From: Streptomyces sp. NRRL S-455
GTDB lineage: Bacteria > Actinomycetota > Actinomycetes > Streptomycetales > Streptomycetaceae
Direction of reading: 5' to 3'
Assembly (NCBI RefSeq): GCF_000717875.1
Contig: NZ_JOCT01000001.1
Coordinates: 1-64,000 of the forward strand
DNA: 64,000 nucleotides
Both the position numbers and the translations under genes were made by a program. Numbering within the stretch: position 1 is the stretch's first letter; each line of letters starts with the position of its first letter. The notes under the pieces were generated by a model, which did no database searches, was not told the origin of the DNA, and saw nothing but the letters and a program-made list of their open reading frames with translations. Positions 18,022 through 26,169 of this stretch are shown here, piece by piece.

Positions 18022-18228
18022 TCATCCCGGCGAGATGTTCGGCATGGACTCCACGAGGGCGTCATGCCGCTTCCAGTGGATCCCCGTGGAGCGGCGCGCG
18101 TCGGCGGTGCCGTCCGGGTGGTGCCCCTTCTGCTTCTCGTACCGTCCCCTGTTGCCCTGGTGCATGCCGACGACGTGCCCGGGGGTGTCGGGCTTCGCCT
18201 GGGGCCGGCCCACTCTGATGTTGCCCAT
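18022..18228 (-). CDS. Small basic protein of the hydrogenase operon, unknown function
   Basis: A 68-aa hydrophilic, basic protein (MGNIRVGRPQAKPDTPGHVV ...) with no cysteine or membrane segment and many His, Lys and Arg (GNRGRYEKQKGHHPDGTADA). The start has a strong site, AAGGAG, 8 bp upstream. Its stop overlaps the alternative ATG of the next gene as ATGA, and it lies 42 bp after the DUF5947-like gene, so it is in the operon. I do not recognise a family. The clear ribosome site and operon setting make it likely to be a real gene rather than a chance frame. Confidence 0.65.
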   Translation of the reverse strand: MGNIRVGRPQAKPDTPGHVVGMHQGNRGRYEKQKGHHPDGTADARRSTGIHWKRHDALVESMPNISPG

Positions 18229-18270
18229 GGGGTGCTCTCCTTCCTCGCCTCCGACCTGCGGAGTGCGTGC

Positions 18271-18867
18271 TCATGGCCGCTCTGTGAGGTCCTCGAAGAA
18301 CCGCTCGACGGCCGGCCAGACCCGGCCGCCGCCGGACAGGCCGCGCCATTCCCGGCGTACGACGGCGACCATCCGGTAGCAGTCGTCGATCGGCACGATC
18401 CAGTGCTGGTCGAGGCCGTGGACGGTGTTCACCAGCAGGGCCTCCACCTCGGGTTCCACGCCCGCGAGCTGCGGACACGTCCCGGCCAGCTGCTTCCAGG
18501 CCGCCGCCTCCACCTCCCACCGCATGGCGCCCGCGGGGCTCGGACCCTCGGCGGTGACCGTGCCGTCCGCCCGGGGCACGAAGAACACCAGGCCGACCGG
18601 CACGCCCAGCACGGCCGTGTCCAGGTGGGGCAGCCGGACCCGGCGCCGGGGCACGAGCCGGTAGTGGCCGTCGCCCGCCCCGGCCCCGGCGAACAGCACG
18701 GAGCAGGGGCCGCACACGCAGCACACCTCCTCCCGCCCGGTGTCGTACAGATGGGCGTGCTCGTCGGCGACCGGCGCGGCGCACAGGTCGCACGCCTCCG
18801 CCTCGGCCGCCGCCGGGCGGTCGGCCGAGGAGCGGATGAGTCGGGCCAGTGCCCCGTCGGTGGTCAC
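18271..18867 (-). CDS. DUF5947-like cysteine-rich protein of the hydrogenase operon
   Basis: A 198-aa protein starting at GTG (complement of 18865-18867), whose start overlaps the upstream NifU-like stop. Residues about 22-55 are cysteine-rich: CDLCAAPVADEHAHLYD, then EEVCCVCGPCSVLF, suggesting a bound metal or Fe-S cluster. The rest includes YRLVPRRRVRLPHLD, VPVGLVFFVPRADG and VEALLVNTVHGLDQHWIVPI. I associate this pattern with DUF5947, a family found beside group 1h hydrogenases. Function is not established; a role in electron transfer or assembly is inference. Confidence 0.75.
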   Translation of the reverse strand: MTTDGALARLIRSSADRPAAAEAEACDLCAAPVADEHAHLYDTGREEVCCVCGPCSVLFAGAGAGDGHYRLVPRRRVRLPHLDTAVLGVPVGLVFFVPRADGTVTAEGPSPAGAMRWEVEAAAWKQLAGTCPQLAGVEPEVEALLVNTVHGLDQHWIVPIDDCYRMVAVVRREWRGLSGGGRVWPAVERFFEDLTERP

Positions 18868-19406
18868 CGTGCGCCCCGGTGCGTCAGCGTCGTCAGCGGC
18901 ACGAACGCGGGTGCCGGCGTGGTCGGGAGGGGTTCCACCGCCGTCAGCTCCGGCGCCACGGCGAGCACGGCCTCCCGGACCGCGTCGGTGACCTGTGAGG
19001 CCCCGTCGCCGCAGCCGGATCCGCACCCGCCACCGGACGTCATGCGCACGCGGCCGACCTGCCCTTCCACCCCGGCCCACTCCACGTCGCCGCCCCGCTC
19101 CTGCACGGCGGGCCGCAACCGCTCGACCGCGCGGGCCGCCCGGCGTTCGGCGGGTTCGGGGTGGATGTCGTGCAGCACCATCAGGTGCCCCAGCAGCTCG
19201 TCGTCGGCGAGGCGCTCGGCCAGCTGCCCGTCGGCGTGGTCCAGGACGCGGGCCAGGGCCTCGCCGTAGACCTCGGTCAGCAGCCGGACCGTCTCGGTGG
19301 CGGGCCCGGGGACGGGCTCCAGCCCTTCCAGCAGCTCGTCGAGCCGCGCGAGCCGGGCCTCGACGTCCGGGTCCGCCAGCCGTGCCGGGGCGGCGGCCTC
19401 AGCCAT
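18864..19406 (-). CDS. NifU-like Fe-S protein of the hydrogenase operon
   Basis: A 180-aa protein. The N-terminal 85 residues are helical and acidic (LDELLEGLEPVPGPATETVR, LTEVYGEALARVLDH, MVLHDIHPEP). The C-terminal part resembles the NifU C-terminal scaffold domain (VERLRPAVQERGGDVEWAGV; QVTDAVREAVLAVAPEL). The family's CxxC cluster motif appears here as GGGCGSGCGDG, with cysteines four residues apart (CxxxC). It overlaps hhyL by 8 bp. A role in building or supplying the hydrogenase Fe-S clusters is likely but unproven. Confidence 0.8.
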   Translation of the reverse strand: MAEAAAPARLADPDVEARLARLDELLEGLEPVPGPATETVRLLTEVYGEALARVLDHADGQLAERLADDELLGHLMVLHDIHPEPAERRAARAVERLRPAVQERGGDVEWAGVEGQVGRVRMTSGGGCGSGCGDGASQVTDAVREAVLAVAPELTAVEPLPTTPAPAFVPLTTLTHRGAR

Positions 19407-21192
19407 GGTTCGCCCCGTAGGTCGGCGAGTGCAGGGTGGTCAGCGTCTTGCCCTTGCCGACGTACATGTGCACACCGCACGGCAGGCAGGGGTCGAAGCT
19501 GCGGACCGTGCGCATGATGTCGATGCCCTTGAAGTCGTCCGGCCCGTTCTCCTCGAAGATGGGCTGGCCCTGGACGGCGTCCTCGTACGGGCCGGGGGTG
19601 CCGTACATGTCGCGGGGGCTGGCGTTCCACGGGGTGGGCGGGTACGGGTGGTAGTTGGCGATCTTCTTGTCCTTGATCACCAGGTGGTGGGAGAGGACAC
19701 CGCGCACCGCCTCGTGGAAGCCGCAGCCGATCGCCTCGTCGGGCACCTCGTAGTTCTCGAACACCTTGGTCTCGCCCGCCCGCACGAGGCCCATGGCCTC
19801 TTCGACGAACTGCAGGGCCATCGCGGCCGCGTAGGCCACGAAGTACGGCCGGGCGCGGTCGCGTTCGATGGTGTTGCTCCACTGCGGGATGCGCCACTCG
19901 AAGGTCGTCTCCGGCAGCGTCTCGCCCTTGGGCAGGGAGATGCGCACGCTGTGGCCGGTGGCCTTGACGTACGGGGTGTCGACGAGGCCGCTCAGCGCGG
20001 TCGACCAGAGCCGGGCGAGCGGGCCGCCGCCGGTGTCGAGGGCGAGGTGGTCCCCGGTGCGCGGGTCGAGCCAGCGGGGGCTCATGACCCAGCTGTACTT
20101 GTCGCCGAAGTCGCGCTTCTGCGGCACCGGGACGGTGGTCTGGTTCCACGGGTGGCGCATGTCGACGGGGTTGCCGAGCGGGTCGTGGGTGACGAAGGGC
20201 TGCTCGTTGACCCAGTCCTCGTAGTACGAACTGCCCAGCATGATGCGCAGGCCGAGGTTGATGTCGATGAGGTTGTTGGTGACGAGCTCGCCGTCGACGA
20301 TGATGCCCGGGGTGACGTACATCTGCTTGCCCCAGGTGTTCATCGTCTCGTAGCGGTAGTCGACGGTCATGGGGTCCTGGAAGGCGCCCCAGCAGCCCAG
20401 CAGGACGCGGCGGCGGCCGACCTCCTCGTAGCCGGGCAGCGCCTCGTAGAAGAAGTCGAAGACGTCGTCGTTCAGGGCGACGGCCTTCTTCACGAAGTCG
20501 ATGACCCGCATCAGCCGGCTGAGGTAGTCGGTGAAGGTGGTCGGCTGCGGCATCGTGCCGACGCCGCCGGGGTACAGCGTGGACGGGTGGACGTGCCGCC
20601 CCTCCATGAGGCAGAACATCTCGCGGGTGATACGGCTGACCTTCAGGGCCTCTTTGTAGACCTCCCCCTCGAAGGGGTTGAAGGCCCGCATGATGTCGGC
20701 GATCGTGCGATAGCCGTGGATGTCGCCGCGGGGTGCCGAGGTGCTCTCGGCGCGGGCCAGCACACCGGGGTTGGTGGACTTGACCATCGCCTCGCAGAAG
20801 TCCACGAAGACCAGGTTGTCCTGGAAGATCGTGTGGTCGAAGAGGTACTCGGCCGCCTCGCCGAGGTTGACGATGTAGTCGGCCAGCGGGGGCGGCTTGA
20901 CGCCGTAGGCCATCTGCTGGGCGTAGTCCGAGCAGGTGGTGTGGTTGTCGCCGCAGATGCCGCAGATCCGGGACGTGATGAAGCCGGCGTCGCGCGGGTC
21001 CTTGCCCTTCATGAACACCGAGTAGCCGCGGAACAGCGACGAGGTGCTGTGGCATTCCACGACTTCCCGGTTGGCGAAGTCGATCTTCGTGTAGATGCCC
21101 AGGTTCCCGATGATCCGGGTGATCGGATCCCAGGACATGTCCACGAGTTGTGGCGGCTTGCGCTCCGTGGGCCGGGCCTCGGTGGTGGTCAT
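19399..21192 (-). CDS. hhyL: Group 1h [NiFe]-hydrogenase large subunit
   Basis: A 597-aa catalytic subunit that oxidises H2, probably at atmospheric levels. The L1 motif SRICGICGDNH (Cys77, Cys80) and L2 motif DPCLPCGVH (Cys569, Cys572, His575) supply the four Ni ligands, all cysteine, none selenocysteine. A 22-residue tail follows His575 and is the expected substrate of the protease at 11196-11783. Text such as WDPITRIIGNLGIYTKIDFA and STSSLFRGYSVFMKGKDPRD matches the actinobacterial high-affinity type. It lies 64 bp downstream of hhyS. Confidence 0.95.
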   Translation of the reverse strand: MTTTEARPTERKPPQLVDMSWDPITRIIGNLGIYTKIDFANREVVECHSTSSLFRGYSVFMKGKDPRDAGFITSRICGICGDNHTTCSDYAQQMAYGVKPPPLADYIVNLGEAAEYLFDHTIFQDNLVFVDFCEAMVKSTNPGVLARAESTSAPRGDIHGYRTIADIMRAFNPFEGEVYKEALKVSRITREMFCLMEGRHVHPSTLYPGGVGTMPQPTTFTDYLSRLMRVIDFVKKAVALNDDVFDFFYEALPGYEEVGRRRVLLGCWGAFQDPMTVDYRYETMNTWGKQMYVTPGIIVDGELVTNNLIDINLGLRIMLGSSYYEDWVNEQPFVTHDPLGNPVDMRHPWNQTTVPVPQKRDFGDKYSWVMSPRWLDPRTGDHLALDTGGGPLARLWSTALSGLVDTPYVKATGHSVRISLPKGETLPETTFEWRIPQWSNTIERDRARPYFVAYAAAMALQFVEEAMGLVRAGETKVFENYEVPDEAIGCGFHEAVRGVLSHHLVIKDKKIANYHPYPPTPWNASPRDMYGTPGPYEDAVQGQPIFEENGPDDFKGIDIMRTVRSFDPCLPCGVHMYVGKGKTLTTLHSPTYGANHG

Positions 21193-21256
21193 CGGCGGTT
21201 CTGCCCCTCGCTGTCGGTGTTCGGTCGGTGGGTGGTGAGGTGCGTGCGGGACGTCA

Positions 21257-22345
21257 TCAGGGCCTCCAGCGCGGGTCGTAGCCGCTGGTCAGCTTGCGCT
21301 TGTTGTGGCGCCACCTGGGCTCGTGGTTGACCAGCTCGTTGGTCATGCCGCGCAGGCGGCGGATGACGGCGCCGTAGGGCTTGATGGCCAGGGACGACAG
21401 GGTGCCTCCGGGCGGCTCGTCCATGAACGGCATGAACGCGTCGGGGAAGCCGGGCATGGTGCACCCGATACAGATGCCGCCCACGTTCGGGCAGCCGCCG
21501 ATGCCGGCCATCCAGCCGCGTTTGGGCACGTTGCAGTTGACGACCGGTCCCCAGCAGCCCGTCTTGACCAGGCACTTGGGTGAGTTGTAGTCCTTGGCGA
21601 AGCCGGCCTGCTCGTAGTAGGAGCCGCGGTCGCAGCCCTCGTGGACCGTCTTCCCGAACAGCCACTGCGGGCGCAGCATGTGGTCCAGCGGGGGCGGGGG
21701 CGCGGAACCGGCCGCGTGGTAGAGGACCCAGACGAGGGTCTCCATGAAGTTCTCGGGCTGGATCGGGCAGCCGGGCACGTTGACGACCGGCAGGCCGCCC
21801 TGGGAGGTGTAGTCCCAGCCCAGGTAGTCGGCGAGACCCATGCAGCCGGTCGGGTTGCCGGCCATGGCGTGGATGCCGCCGAAGGTGGCGCAGGTGCCCG
21901 CGGCCACCACCGCCCAGGCCTTGGGGGCCAGTTGGTCGATCCACCAGTTCAGGGTCTGCGGTTCGCCGGTCTCCGGGTCGTTGCCGAAGGACGTCCAGTA
22001 GCCGTCGCCCTCGATGATGTTCTGGTTGGGGATCGAGCCCTCGATGACGAGGATGAACGGCTCCAGGTCGCCGCGCGCGGCGGCCCGGTAGGGAGCGAGG
22101 AAGTCCTCGCCGCCCAGGCTCGGGGAGAGCACCTTGTTGACCAGGTTCACCTTCGGCAGGCCCGGGATCAGGCCGAGCACCAGGTCCTCGATGGACGGCT
22201 GGCCCGCGGCCGTGAGGGAGACGGTGTCACCGTCGCAGCTCATGCCTTCGGAGATCCAGAGGATCGTGATCTCGTCGAAGCCCTGCCGGTCCTCTGCGCG
22301 GCTGGGTTCCTTGCTGACTTCTTCGGTACTGCTGTGCGTTGTCAT
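21257..22345 (-). CDS. hhyS: Group 1h [NiFe]-hydrogenase small subunit
   Basis: A 362-aa Fe-S subunit passing electrons from the NiFe site. There is no twin-arginine signal (it starts MTTHSSTEEVSKEPSRAEDR), so the enzyme should be cytoplasmic. The proximal-cluster motif reads GMSCDGD (Cys37, Asp40) where typical group 1 enzymes have CxxC; this fits the 3Cys/1Asp cluster described for the O2-insensitive actinobacterial-type hydrogenase of Ralstonia. Further Cys motifs are AGTCATFGGI, VPGCPIQPE, GCWGPVVNCN and GGICIGCTMPG. The start lies 1 bp after the upstream gene. Confidence 0.95.
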   Translation of the reverse strand: MTTHSSTEEVSKEPSRAEDRQGFDEITILWISEGMSCDGDTVSLTAAGQPSIEDLVLGLIPGLPKVNLVNKVLSPSLGGEDFLAPYRAAARGDLEPFILVIEGSIPNQNIIEGDGYWTSFGNDPETGEPQTLNWWIDQLAPKAWAVVAAGTCATFGGIHAMAGNPTGCMGLADYLGWDYTSQGGLPVVNVPGCPIQPENFMETLVWVLYHAAGSAPPPPLDHMLRPQWLFGKTVHEGCDRGSYYEQAGFAKDYNSPKCLVKTGCWGPVVNCNVPKRGWMAGIGGCPNVGGICIGCTMPGFPDAFMPFMDEPPGGTLSSLAIKPYGAVIRRLRGMTNELVNHEPRWRHNKRKLTSGYDPRWRP

Positions 22346-22346
22346 G

Positions 22347-23942
22347 TCACTCGGCCTCCGCTGCGGGGGTCTCGGAGTCGGTCGTGTGCCGCGTCTTCGC
22401 CGCGGCGGGAGCCGGTGCCGACGGCTCGTCCGGGTCTCCGGCGGGCTCGAGCGGTTCGAGCTCGTCGGGCCGGAAGTAGTGGAAGCGTCCGTACCAGGTG
22501 TGCAGTTCGGACGCGGGATCGTCGTCGAGGGTGACGGCCAGACGCACGCTGCCGTCCACGTCGTGGAAGACGGCGGCGACTTCGGCGGTGCGGCCGGCCA
22601 GGAACATGTCCTGGGCGTCGGCACCCCGCCCGCGGGGGCGGAGCCGGACGCGGCCGCCGCGGCCCAGGGGCACGCCGTCCACGAGCACGGTGTCGGTGGC
22701 CGGGGACAGGTCGTCGTCGGCGCCTTCCTGCCACCAGGCGGGGCGTGCGCCGGCCGGCGGTGTCCCGGCCGGAGTCTGCGGCGTATCGGCCGGAGTCTGC
22801 GGCGTATCGGCCAGGGCCGGCCGGGTGGCCGGTGCCAGCGAACGGACGGCGCCGTGCAGCCGTTCGAAGATTTCCCGTGGCATGGTGTCGACCCGGTCGA
22901 GGATCGCGGCCGCGCGCGCGTCGGTGGCCCGCGCTTCGCGCTTCTCCTCGTCGGTCAGCAGCATCGTGCGCAGCGTGAGGATCTCGTCGATCTCCGCGGC
23001 GTCGTGCAGGTCGCCGGGGCTTTCGGGGGCCACTTGGGGGTGGTCGGGCAGGATGATCGGTGCGGACAGCAGGATCCGCGCGTCGTCGTCTTCCCCGCCG
23101 AGGACCGGGAAGGTGAACTCGTTCCGGCACGAGCGGGCGAGTGTACGCAGGTCCGCCGGCGGATCGATCAGCGAGACGAACTCGACGCCCTCGCCGCCGA
23201 TGAGGGTGTGGGTGGCGATGAGGGCACGGCGCATGGCCTCATCGCGCGCGGTCCGCGGCTGCGGTGCGGGCCCGCTGTTCGTGGTGCGTACACGCAGCCG
23301 GCACAGGTCGTCCGTCAGCCGCTCCGCGGTGATGGTGGTCTCGGCCCTTACCTCGTCACGGCGGCGCACGATCCGCCCGGCGCCTTCGGGAAGTGGCTCG
23401 GTGTCCACGCCGGCCGCGGCGCCCACCGGAACGGTGCGTCCGCCCCGCAGGAGTTCGTCGAGGGGTACTTCGGCCTCGTGTTCCCGTGGCACGGCCTCGT
23501 CGAAGCTCAGATGCGTCGTGCCGTCGCCGGTGCTCAGCGACTCGACGGCGTGGTGCCGGCCGTCCGGGCCGGTCTCCTCCACCTGCTTGCGCTGCATCTG
23601 GAGGTACCGGACCCGCACTCGTACGGACGCGTCGCCGCGCCGCCGGATCCGCAGCAGGCATTCGGTCTGCTGGTACCAGGAGTCGGCGGAGCCGGACACA
23701 CCCGGGGCGACAGGGCCGTCGGACTCCACCCAGTCACGGGGGAACAGCACCCCGAACTGCCATCGGACACGGTTCTTGGCGGAGGAGCGGCGGTAGGGGT
23801 AGAGGAGGTAGCCCTCGTAGAGGACGGCGTCGGCGACGGCGCTCATCTGCGCGAAGGCGTCCGGTGACCGGTCACCCGGCAGTTCCGCGCCGCCTCTCGC
23901 GGCAGCGCACGCCGTGCCGCCCTCGGCCGGTCCACCCGCCAT
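22347..23942 (-). CDS. Uncharacterised 531-aa leading gene of the hydrogenase operon
   Basis: A 531-aa soluble protein, with no signal or membrane segment, that begins the leftward hydrogenase operon behind a strong GAGGAGG. Visible pieces: YEGYLLYPYRRSSAKNRVRW, then QFGVLFP; LLRIRRRGDASVRVRVRYLQ; MRRALIATHTLIGGEGVEFV; LLTDEEKREARATDARAAAI with DRVDTMPREIFERLHGAVR; and DTVLVDGVPLGRGGRVRLRP. A low-complexity Thr/Pro repeat lies near residue 385. I know similar proteins only as unnamed companions of group 1h hydrogenases. The stop is one base from the hhyS start, so it is surely co-expressed. Function unknown. Confidence 0.85.
   Translation of the reverse strand: MAGGPAEGGTACAAARGGAELPGDRSPDAFAQMSAVADAVLYEGYLLYPYRRSSAKNRVRWQFGVLFPRDWVESDGPVAPGVSGSADSWYQQTECLLRIRRRGDASVRVRVRYLQMQRKQVEETGPDGRHHAVESLSTGDGTTHLSFDEAVPREHEAEVPLDELLRGGRTVPVGAAAGVDTEPLPEGAGRIVRRRDEVRAETTITAERLTDDLCRLRVRTTNSGPAPQPRTARDEAMRRALIATHTLIGGEGVEFVSLIDPPADLRTLARSCRNEFTFPVLGGEDDDARILLSAPIILPDHPQVAPESPGDLHDAAEIDEILTLRTMLLTDEEKREARATDARAAAILDRVDTMPREIFERLHGAVRSLAPATRPALADTPQTPADTPQTPAGTPPAGARPAWWQEGADDDLSPATDTVLVDGVPLGRGGRVRLRPRGRGADAQDMFLAGRTAEVAAVFHDVDGSVRLAVTLDDDPASELHTWYGRFHYFRPDELEPLEPAGDPDEPSAPAPAAAKTRHTTDSETPAAEAE
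22766..22812. repeat. Two tandem 21-bp repeats in the 531-aa gene
   Basis: Two identical 21-bp units (22766-22786 and 22787-22807, each starting CGGCCGGAGTCTGC) are followed by a 5-bp partial third copy. They are in frame and encode the repeated heptapeptide ADTPQTP in the linker between the helical part and the C-terminal domain. Copy number could vary between strains. Confidence 0.85.
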
Positions 23943-24143
23943 CGCGCCTCCTCGTCCAGGTGTGCACGCGCATCCCTTCCACCAAGGTCACACCGTTCAC
24001 CCACCGTCGCCTCCTGCGGCGCAGCGTCATTGGGCCGTTCGGGGTTGTCGCGGTGCGGGAGCGACGGAGCGGGACTCATCGGTGACCTCCGGATGGCACA
24101 GGTCACCCGCACGAACGGGCGGGCCCAGGGAACACGTCACACC

Positions 24144-25862
24144 ATGGATCAGCCGACGAACCACCACCCCCGTACGACCACCAGCCCCGCCGTCACGACC
24201 CTGGCCGACCCGCTGGTCAACAAGGGCACCGCCTTCAGCCGTCAGGAGCGTGCCGAGCTCGGTCTCGACGGGCTGCTGCCGCCCGCCGTGGAGACCCTGG
24301 ACGAGCAGGTCGCCCGCGCCTACGAGGCCTTCCGCGGCTATGACAAGCCTCTCAACCGGCATATCTACCTGCGCCAGTTGCAGGACACGAACGAGGTGCT
24401 CTTCTACCGTCTGGTCACCGAGCACCTGGAGGAGCTGCTGCCCGTCGTCTACACGCCGACGGTGGGCGAGGCGTGCCGGCGTTTCAGCGAGATCTACCGG
24501 CGGCCGCGGGGGCTGTTCCTGACGTGGGAGGACCGGCACCGCTTCCGGGACATCCTGCGCAACCGCCCGCACGGGCGTCAGGACGTGGACGTCATCGTCG
24601 TCACGGACGGACAGCGCATCCTCGGCCTGGGCGACCAGGGCGTCGGCGGCATGGGCATCCCCATCGGCAAGCTCAGCCTCTACACGGCGATCGGCGGCAT
24701 CCGCCCCGCCCGCACCCTGCCGATCCTGCTGGACGTCGGCACGGACAACGAGGAACTGCTCGCCAACCCGCGCTATCTGGGCCGGCGTGAGCACAGGCTG
24801 ACCGGTGCCGAGTACGACGAGATGATCGAGGCGTTCGTGTCGGCGGTCGAGGCGGAGCTGCCGGGCACGCTGCTGCAGTGGGAGGACTTCGCCACCGCCC
24901 ACGCCCAGCCGATCCTCGCCCGCTACCGGGACCGGCTGCTCACCTTCAACGACGACATCCAGGGCACCGCGGCCGTCACGCTCGGCGCCCTGTCCACCGC
25001 GGCCGACGTGGCCGGCACCCCGCTGTCCGAGCAGCGCCTGGTGATCCTGGGCGCGGGATCGGCGGCCATCGGTGTCGCCGAGATGATCCGTACGGCCATG
25101 ATCGACGAGGGCCTGCCGGAGGACGAGGCCACGGCACGGTTCTGGATCCTCGACGTGGACGGCCTGCTGGTGCGGTCACGCGACGAACTGACGCCGCAGC
25201 AGCGGAGGTTCGCACGCGACGACAGCGAGGTGGCCGACTGGGACGGCACCGGCCTCGCGGAGGTGGTGCGCCGGGTGGAGCCGACGGCGCTGATCGGGCT
25301 GTCGACGGCTCATGGGGCGTTCACCGAGGAGATCGTGCGGCAGATGGCCTCCACCTGCGAACGGCCCGTCATCTTCCCGCTCTCCAACCCCACCTCCCAC
25401 TCCGAGGCCGAGCCCGCGGACCTCACCCGCTGGACCGACGGCCGGGCACTGATCGCCACCGGCTCGCCCTTCCCTCCGCTGACGGTGGACGGGCGCGAGG
25501 TGCCGGTGGCGCAGTCGAACAACGTGTACGTCTTCCCGGCCATGGGGCTCGCGGTGACGGCCGGCCGGGCCACGCGTGTCACCGACCGCATGCTGGTGGC
25601 CGCCGCCCGTGCCGTCGCGGAGTGCGCGGTAAGGGCGGCCGACGGTGAGGACGGCCCGGTGCCGCTGCTGCCGCCGCTCACCGGGATGCGGGACGCGGCC
25701 CGGGAGATCGCCCTGGCGGCGGCTCTCGCCGCGGTCGAGGACGGGGTCGCTCCGCGGGCCACGGAGGAGGAGCTGCGCGGGGCGATCGCGAAGGCACAGT
25801 GGACGCCCCGTTACGAGGACAGCCCCGTGAGTTACGAGGACAGCCCCGCGTCAGCGACGTGA
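24144..25862 (+). CDS. NAD(P)-dependent malic enzyme
   Basis: A 572-aa enzyme of the large (eukaryote-like, SfcA/MaeA) type, decarboxylating malate to pyruvate. Motifs: YTPTVGEACRRFSEIYRRPR with GLF, the DIQGTAAVTLG metal-binding segment (FNDDIQGT), the dinucleotide loop ILGAGSAAIGVAEMI, and IFPLSNPTSHSEAEPADLTR. I chose ATG 24144 (MDQPTNHHPRT), with AGGGAA upstream; ATG 24093 is an alternative. The end carries a duplicated YEDSP peptide. It diverges from the hydrogenase operon over 201 bp and its stop directly abuts the convergent mbtH stop. Confidence 0.9.
   Translation: MDQPTNHHPRTTTSPAVTTLADPLVNKGTAFSRQERAELGLDGLLPPAVETLDEQVARAYEAFRGYDKPLNRHIYLRQLQDTNEVLFYRLVTEHLEELLPVVYTPTVGEACRRFSEIYRRPRGLFLTWEDRHRFRDILRNRPHGRQDVDVIVVTDGQRILGLGDQGVGGMGIPIGKLSLYTAIGGIRPARTLPILLDVGTDNEELLANPRYLGRREHRLTGAEYDEMIEAFVSAVEAELPGTLLQWEDFATAHAQPILARYRDRLLTFNDDIQGTAAVTLGALSTAADVAGTPLSEQRLVILGAGSAAIGVAEMIRTAMIDEGLPEDEATARFWILDVDGLLVRSRDELTPQQRRFARDDSEVADWDGTGLAEVVRRVEPTALIGLSTAHGAFTEEIVRQMASTCERPVIFPLSNPTSHSEAEPADLTRWTDGRALIATGSPFPPLTVDGREVPVAQSNNVYVFPAMGLAVTAGRATRVTDRMLVAAARAVAECAVRAADGEDGPVPLLPPLTGMRDAAREIALAAALAAVEDGVAPRATEEELRGAIAKAQWTPRYEDSPVSYEDSPASAT
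25810..25848. repeat. 18-bp direct repeat at the end of the malic enzyme gene
   Basis: The unit GTTACGAGGACAGCCCCG occurs at 25810-25827 and 25831-25848, giving the C-terminal peptide YEDSP-VS-YEDSP. This looks like a recent small duplication in a disordered tail. Confidence 0.85.
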
Positions 25863-26075
25863 TCAGCCGTCGGTGGACGCCGAGAGGGAACGGGGACGCA
25901 GGTCGGTCCAGTGGGACTCGACGTACTCCAGGCACGCCTGCCGGGTGTTCTCGTCGAACACGACCGTCCAGCCCCCTGGCACCTCGGCGAAGGACGGCCA
26001 GAGGGAGTGCTGGCCCTCGTCGTTCACCAGGACCAGGAACCGGCCTCCGTCGTCGTCGAAGGGGTTGGTGCTCAT
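25863..26075 (-). CDS. cchK: MbtH-like NRPS helper protein (CchK)
   Basis: A 70-aa protein of the MbtH family, which binds and activates NRPS adenylation domains. The invariant pattern is present: [37 protein letters not shown], and WTDLRPRSL. It lies across a 94-bp gap containing an iron box from the divergent esterase cchJ, as expected at the end of the coelichelin cluster in S. coelicolor. The likely partner is CchH at 40300-51222, although it now lies more than 14 kb away. Symbol assigned by cluster position. Confidence 0.93.
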   Translation of the reverse strand: MSTNPFDDDGGRFLVLVNDEGQHSLWPSFAEVPGGWTVVFDENTRQACLEYVESHWTDLRPRSLSASTDG

Positions 26076-26102
26076 GCTCAGTGCCTCCTCATGACGTCAA
26101 CG

Positions 26103-26121
26103 TTAGGTTAGCCTGGCCTAA
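26103..26121. promoter_or_regulatory. Iron box (DmdR/IdeR-type operator), mbtH-cchJ
   Basis: The 19-bp sequence TTAGGTTAGCCTGGCCTAA closely fits the actinobacterial iron box TTAGGTTAGGCTAACCTAA in either orientation. It lies between the divergent mbtH and cchJ starts, 27 bp from the former and 48 bp from the latter, and should repress both when iron is plentiful. A second copy with nearly the same sequence is at 54203-54221. Confidence 0.9.
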
Positions 26122-26169
26122 TTGACAGGAGCTTAGCCGTCGCCGCTCCCCTGCCACAAGGAGACGTTC

